Below, one piece after another: positions 61,174 through 64,000 of a stretch of 64,000 nt of DNA. Under the pieces are notes generated by a model, which was not told the origin of the DNA, searched no databases, and was given only the letters and a program-made list of their open reading frames with translations. Source of the stretch: UBA11704 sp964491805 (GTDB lineage: Bacteria > Patescibacteriota > Minisyncoccia > Phycocordibacterales > UBA5272); contig CAZBGU010000001.1 of the NCBI GenBank assembly GCA_964491805.1, forward strand, positions 1 through 64,000, written 5' to 3'. Within the stretch, counting starts at the first letter, position 1. Each line of letters begins with the position of its first letter. The position numbers were made by a program, and so were the translations under genes.

Positions 61174-61258
61174 TTGGTCCTCCAGTTGAATAGGTATCAT
61201 ACTACAATATGTTTAGAAGTAAGTAAATAGATCTACTTTTACTGTATGTAATGTAAAC

Positions 61259-61289
61259 AAAAACACAGCGCGACGAGCTGTGTTTTTGT
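61259..61289 (-). terminator. intrinsic terminator of ftsZ
   Basis: AAAACACAGC pairs with GCTGTGTTTT around GCGACGA; on the minus strand it ends in TTTTTTGTTT. It is 36 nt after the ftsZ stop. Confidence 0.85.
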
Positions 61290-61324
61290 TGTAGAAGCAG
61301 GTTGCTTGGCGTACCTTTCCTATG

Positions 61325-62605
61325 TTATTTTTTTCTCCTTAGAAATGGAGGAAGTGCCTCCCATTCATCATCATCGTCTTCATCTTCAAATTTGAATACA
61401 GGCTTTCGTGCCGATGTTGATGATGGTTTCTTTGTATCTTCAACAAGTTTTGTTTCTCCTTCTGCCATTTCGAGATCAATGCGATCGACATGTTTTTCTT
61501 CGGTTGCCTCGATTATTGTCTCTCGGATTGTTTCTGTTTTTTCGATACGTGGCTCAGGTTTCAGGGATTCTTCCTTCTCTTTGTGTGCTGGCTTCTCCTC
61601 GTGCATATTATGGAGATTCATTGTTGCTTGGTTTGTTTTGTTTGTGAAGCCACTAGGAAATCCGGTTGCGATTACTGTTACTTTGATCTCATCTTTTTTT
61701 AATGTTGAGTCTGTTGCGATACCAAAAATAATTTTTGCATCCTTATCTACCGATTCGGTGATAATCTTTGCCGCTTCTTGAACCTCGAACATTCCAAGGT
61801 CTTCAGCTCCATAAATTGCAAAGAGTACACCTTTTGCACCGTGGATTGAAACATCAAGAAGAGGGGAGTTGACTGCTGCTGTTGCTGCTTCGCGCGCACG
61901 GTTCTCGCCCATACCACGACCAACACCCATAAGCGCGGTGCCTGAGTCCTTGAGGATTCTTTTGATATCAGCAAAGTCGAGGTTAATTGTTCCGGCTGTT
62001 CGTATGATATCAGAAATACCTTCTACTGCTTGTTTCAAAACCTCGTCACACATTTCAAATGCTTGCTTCACTGTTGTGTTTTTATCAATGACAGAAAGAA
62101 GTCGATCGTTAGGGATTACAATAAGAGCATCTACTTCTTTTTCAAGTTCTTCAAGTCCGCGTTCTGCAAGCTTCATGCGAGAGGCTCCTTCAAAGAAGAA
62201 TGGTTTTGTGACAACACCAATAGTTAGGATGCCCTCGTTTTTTGCAACTGAGGCAACAACAGGTGCAGCTCCTGTTCCTGTTCCTCCTCCCATACCACCT
62301 GCGATGAACACCATGTCAGCCCCTTTGATGACATCTTGAATTTCTTCACGAGTTTCTTCAGCGGAACGCTTGCCAATTTCTGGGTCCATACCAGCGCCAA
62401 GTCCTTTTGTGAGATTTTTACCAATGTGGATTTTTTTCTCTGCGAGCGAATGATGGAGATCTTGTGTATCTGTATTCATTGCCACAAATTCAACTCCTTG
62501 TAGTTTGGAATTGATCATGTGGTTAAGCGCTCCTTTTCCTGAACCTCCGATACCAATTACTTTGATACGTGCGAAGCTTTCAATTTCTGGGTTTACTTTT
62601 GCCAT
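61325..62605 (-). CDS. ftsZ: cell division protein FtsZ
   Basis: The tubulin-like GTPase that forms the division ring. IKVIGIGGSGKGALNHMI, the G-box FIAGGMGGGTGTGAAPVVA, and the T7 loop NLDFADIKRILKDSGTALMG are intact. After a variable Glu/Lys-rich linker (residues about 320-405) the C-terminal peptide reads DEWEALPPFLRRKK, the docking site for FtsA. 426 aa. It lies downstream of ftsA on the same strand with a 105-nt gap that includes a TATAGT-like -10. Confidence 0.97.
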   Translation of the reverse strand: MAKVNPEIESFARIKVIGIGGSGKGALNHMINSKLQGVEFVAMNTDTQDLHHSLAEKKIHIGKNLTKGLGAGMDPEIGKRSAEETREEIQDVIKGADMVFIAGGMGGGTGTGAAPVVASVAKNEGILTIGVVTKPFFFEGASRMKLAERGLEELEKEVDALIVIPNDRLLSVIDKNTTVKQAFEMCDEVLKQAVEGISDIIRTAGTINLDFADIKRILKDSGTALMGVGRGMGENRAREAATAAVNSPLLDVSIHGAKGVLFAIYGAEDLGMFEVQEAAKIITESVDKDAKIIFGIATDSTLKKDEIKVTVIATGFPSGFTNKTNQATMNLHNMHEEKPAHKEKEESLKPEPRIEKTETIRETIIEATEEKHVDRIDLEMAEGETKLVEDTKKPSSTSARKPVFKFEDEDDDDEWEALPPFLRRKK

Positions 62606-62710
62606 AAGGGGTTTGGTGTCATTACATTACTATACAGTAACTATACCAACTTGGAGGCATTTTTGCAAAGGGGGTAGTCTTGCTTAAATATATTAAAAAA
62701 TCCTTATTTA

Positions 62711-63859
62711 TTAAGGTAAAAATTGAGAAATAACTTTTTTGACACGAATGAAAAATGATGTTAGTAGCTCCTTAAAAGCATCTTTTTCTGTATCATGTGG
62801 AGCAAGGAATGTTAGACCATAACTTCGTGCCCAACTGCTGTCCTTAAGCATATCGCCTGTAATTTTTGTGAGTTCATTCGTTGTAACTTTTATAGGTAGA
62901 CGAAGTTCATTTCTAAAAATAAATTCTAAGCGCGGAACGAGTGACGATGCACCACTTACGACAATGCCTGCAGGAAGCAGTTCGGAGCGCTGTATGCGCA
63001 TGAGCTCTTTTGTAATTTTTGTACATAGGTCTTCGAGACGCGCTTCGATGATTTCCTCTACTTTTCGTTTTGAGTAAGGGGAAAGAGATCTCCCACATTT
63101 TACTTCTTCGGCTTCCTCAAGTGTAATCTTCATACCAAGTGCAATATCCTTTGTAATGTCATCACCTCCTACTGGAATTGTTGAAACAAGTAGCGGAATA
63201 TTTTTTTCGTACACAAGAAGTGAAGTGACCGCCTGTCCAATATTGATGAGTGCGACACCAGCTATCTTCTGTTTTTTTGTAAGAAGTGGAATACTTTCGG
63301 CAATTGGTCCAGCAACAATATCCGTAATTCGTACGTCAGCGTCCTCAAGTGTTCTCTTGAGTACATTCATGCATTGGAGAGGGTAGGTTACAAAGAGTGT
63401 TTTTGTTTCTAGTTTGTTGCCGCGTACACCGATGATGTTTCCTTGAATCTTGTTGCCGTCTACTTTGTAATCCATAGGTATTGCATGCACAATAGACTTG
63501 TTGCGAATATCTGGGATAGCACGGTTCCCATCTTTAATTGAGTTTTCTATATCGAGGTCAGTGATCGATGCATCTCCACGTGACACTTGTGCATAGCCGT
63601 TTGTGTGATGTGATGAGAGTCCGACTGCACCAAGAGAGATAAGTGTATAAAGGGTTTCAGTATCAGATTGCTCCTCAAGCGAAATGATCGCATCGGTGAT
63701 TGCGCGTGAAATTTCTTTTTCATCAACAATATTACCTCTATCAACTCCGTCAATTGATTTTTTGTAAGTAGCAACGACGACTGGGTATTTCACTCCTTCG
63801 CGCCGAACAGCTCCGATTGCGCGGAGGTTGCCAGAGCCTATATCTATACCCACAATCAT
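62711..63859 (-). CDS. ftsA: cell division protein FtsA
   Basis: An actin-like ATPase that tethers FtsZ to the membrane. VGIDIGSGNLRAIGA is phosphate 1, the SHUT-like 1C domain lies about residues 80-165, ALINIGQAVTSLLVYE is phosphate 2 and GIVVSGASSLVPRL the adenosine motif. The C-terminal amphipathic helix is SFFIRVKKVISQFLP. ATG 63859 begins directly with the fold; a longer frame to 63937 overlaps the ybeY reading frame. Confidence 0.93.
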   Translation of the reverse strand: MIVGIDIGSGNLRAIGAVRREGVKYPVVVATYKKSIDGVDRGNIVDEKEISRAITDAIISLEEQSDTETLYTLISLGAVGLSSHHTNGYAQVSRGDASITDLDIENSIKDGNRAIPDIRNKSIVHAIPMDYKVDGNKIQGNIIGVRGNKLETKTLFVTYPLQCMNVLKRTLEDADVRITDIVAGPIAESIPLLTKKQKIAGVALINIGQAVTSLLVYEKNIPLLVSTIPVGGDDITKDIALGMKITLEEAEEVKCGRSLSPYSKRKVEEIIEARLEDLCTKITKELMRIQRSELLPAGIVVSGASSLVPRLEFIFRNELRLPIKVTTNELTKITGDMLKDSSWARSYGLTFLAPHDTEKDAFKELLTSFFIRVKKVISQFLP

Positions 63860-63869
63860 TTCTCTTCTG

Positions 63870-64000
63870 TTATTTGCCACGGAAAAATTTGTTAAGATAC
63901 TTATCTTCAAGTCCCTCCATTGTACTACCATGATCATGTCCTTTCAAATGAAGGCACCCATGAACAAAAAGGAGATGAAGAAACTTGATGTATGTCATTT
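63870..64000 (-). CDS. ybeY: endoribonuclease YbeY, C-terminal part (runs off the window)
   Basis: The last 42 codons are readable on the minus strand, ending with TAA at 63870-63872. They contain FVHGCLHLKGHDHG, the zinc-binding H-x3-H-x5-H motif of YbeY, followed by MEGLEDKYLN. YbeY helps mature 16S rRNA 3' ends and rescues ribosomes. The 10-nt gap to ftsA suggests joint transcription. The N-terminal part lies beyond position 64000. Confidence 0.88.
   Translation of the reverse strand, partial: MTYIKFLHLLFVHGCLHLKGHDHGSTMEGLEDKYLNKFFRGK

Noticed and set aside
61302..62339. Plus-strand frames opposite ftsZ
   Set aside because: Shadows of ftsZ; their Ser/Phe-rich translations reflect its codon usage.

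Overview
The window reads as a chromosome segment of a low-G+C ultra-small bacterium of the Candidate Phyla Radiation, most likely Paceibacterota (Parcubacteria/OD1). The support is a TsaD with a long insertion, a type IV pilus locus of the kind common in that group, a lone VirD4-like ATPase, DUF5665 and DKNYY-type envelope proteins, tightly packed genes and many starts without a Shine-Dalgarno sequence. No rRNA, CRISPR array or clear prophage is present. The assignment is inference from gene content.

Layout. (1) 1-11.6 kb: housekeeping and envelope genes (HelD/UvrD-like helicase, murB, rsmI, DUF4015 glycoside hydrolase-like protein, VirD4-like ATPase, lamin-tail/PKD surface protein) interleaved with tRNA-Ile and several small G+C-richer single genes. 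(2) 11.6-18 kb: one strand-consistent operon, acpS - FkbH-like HAD - methyltransferase - acyl carrier protein - MaoC dehydratase - SDR - MBOAT acyltransferase - SGNH-like partner. It looks like a dedicated acyl-ACP pathway feeding a surface O-acyltransferase. (3) 18-35.5 kb: a polysaccharide locus on both strands with two GT-D and two GT32 enzymes, GT2, GT4 and GT25 enzymes, acyltransferase-3, carbamoyltransferase, aminotransferase, PglD-like acetyltransferase, 4,6-dehydratase, flippase, FkbM and other methyltransferases, and an O-antigen ligase/polymerase. (4) 35.5-42 kb: an unidentified structured RNA with its own promoter and terminator, a frameshifted membrane-protein gene, tsaD, rlmH, tRNA-Val, tRNA-Glu, and two adjacent insertion sequences (IS30-like with a broken transposase, IS481/IS3-like intact). 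(5) 42-54 kb: an L,D-transpeptidase fused to a degenerate D,D-carboxypeptidase domain, an HxlR regulator with twin operators and its divergent flavodoxin-fold target, then a type IV pilus operon (pilB, pilC, pseudopilins, a 764-residue adhesin-like minor pilin, tandem near-identical major pilins) bracketed by a response regulator and a soluble histidine kinase. (6) 54-64 kb: a MurA fused to an N-terminal XRE-type DNA-binding domain, with a perfect palindrome over its own promoter; NRAMP transporter, TfoX-N protein, ABC exporter, thioredoxin reductase, ftsZ, ftsA and the C-terminal end of ybeY, which runs off the window.

Two expression styles coexist. Many ordinary genes have a -10 hexamer (TATAAT/TATACT type) only 6-10 nt before the ATG and no Shine-Dalgarno sequence, so they are probably leaderless. 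A second set of small, visibly G+C-richer genes (near 0.2-0.9, 3.5, 4.9, 39.2, 57.4 and 60.7 kb) has consensus-spaced promoters, a short leader, usually a good Shine-Dalgarno sequence and a strong intrinsic terminator, like self-contained cassettes slotted between core genes.

The most interesting items are the HTH-MurA fusion with its operator, the acyl-ACP/MBOAT operon, the cassette-like small genes, the structured RNA at 35.69-35.84 kb and the mosaic pilin duplication.
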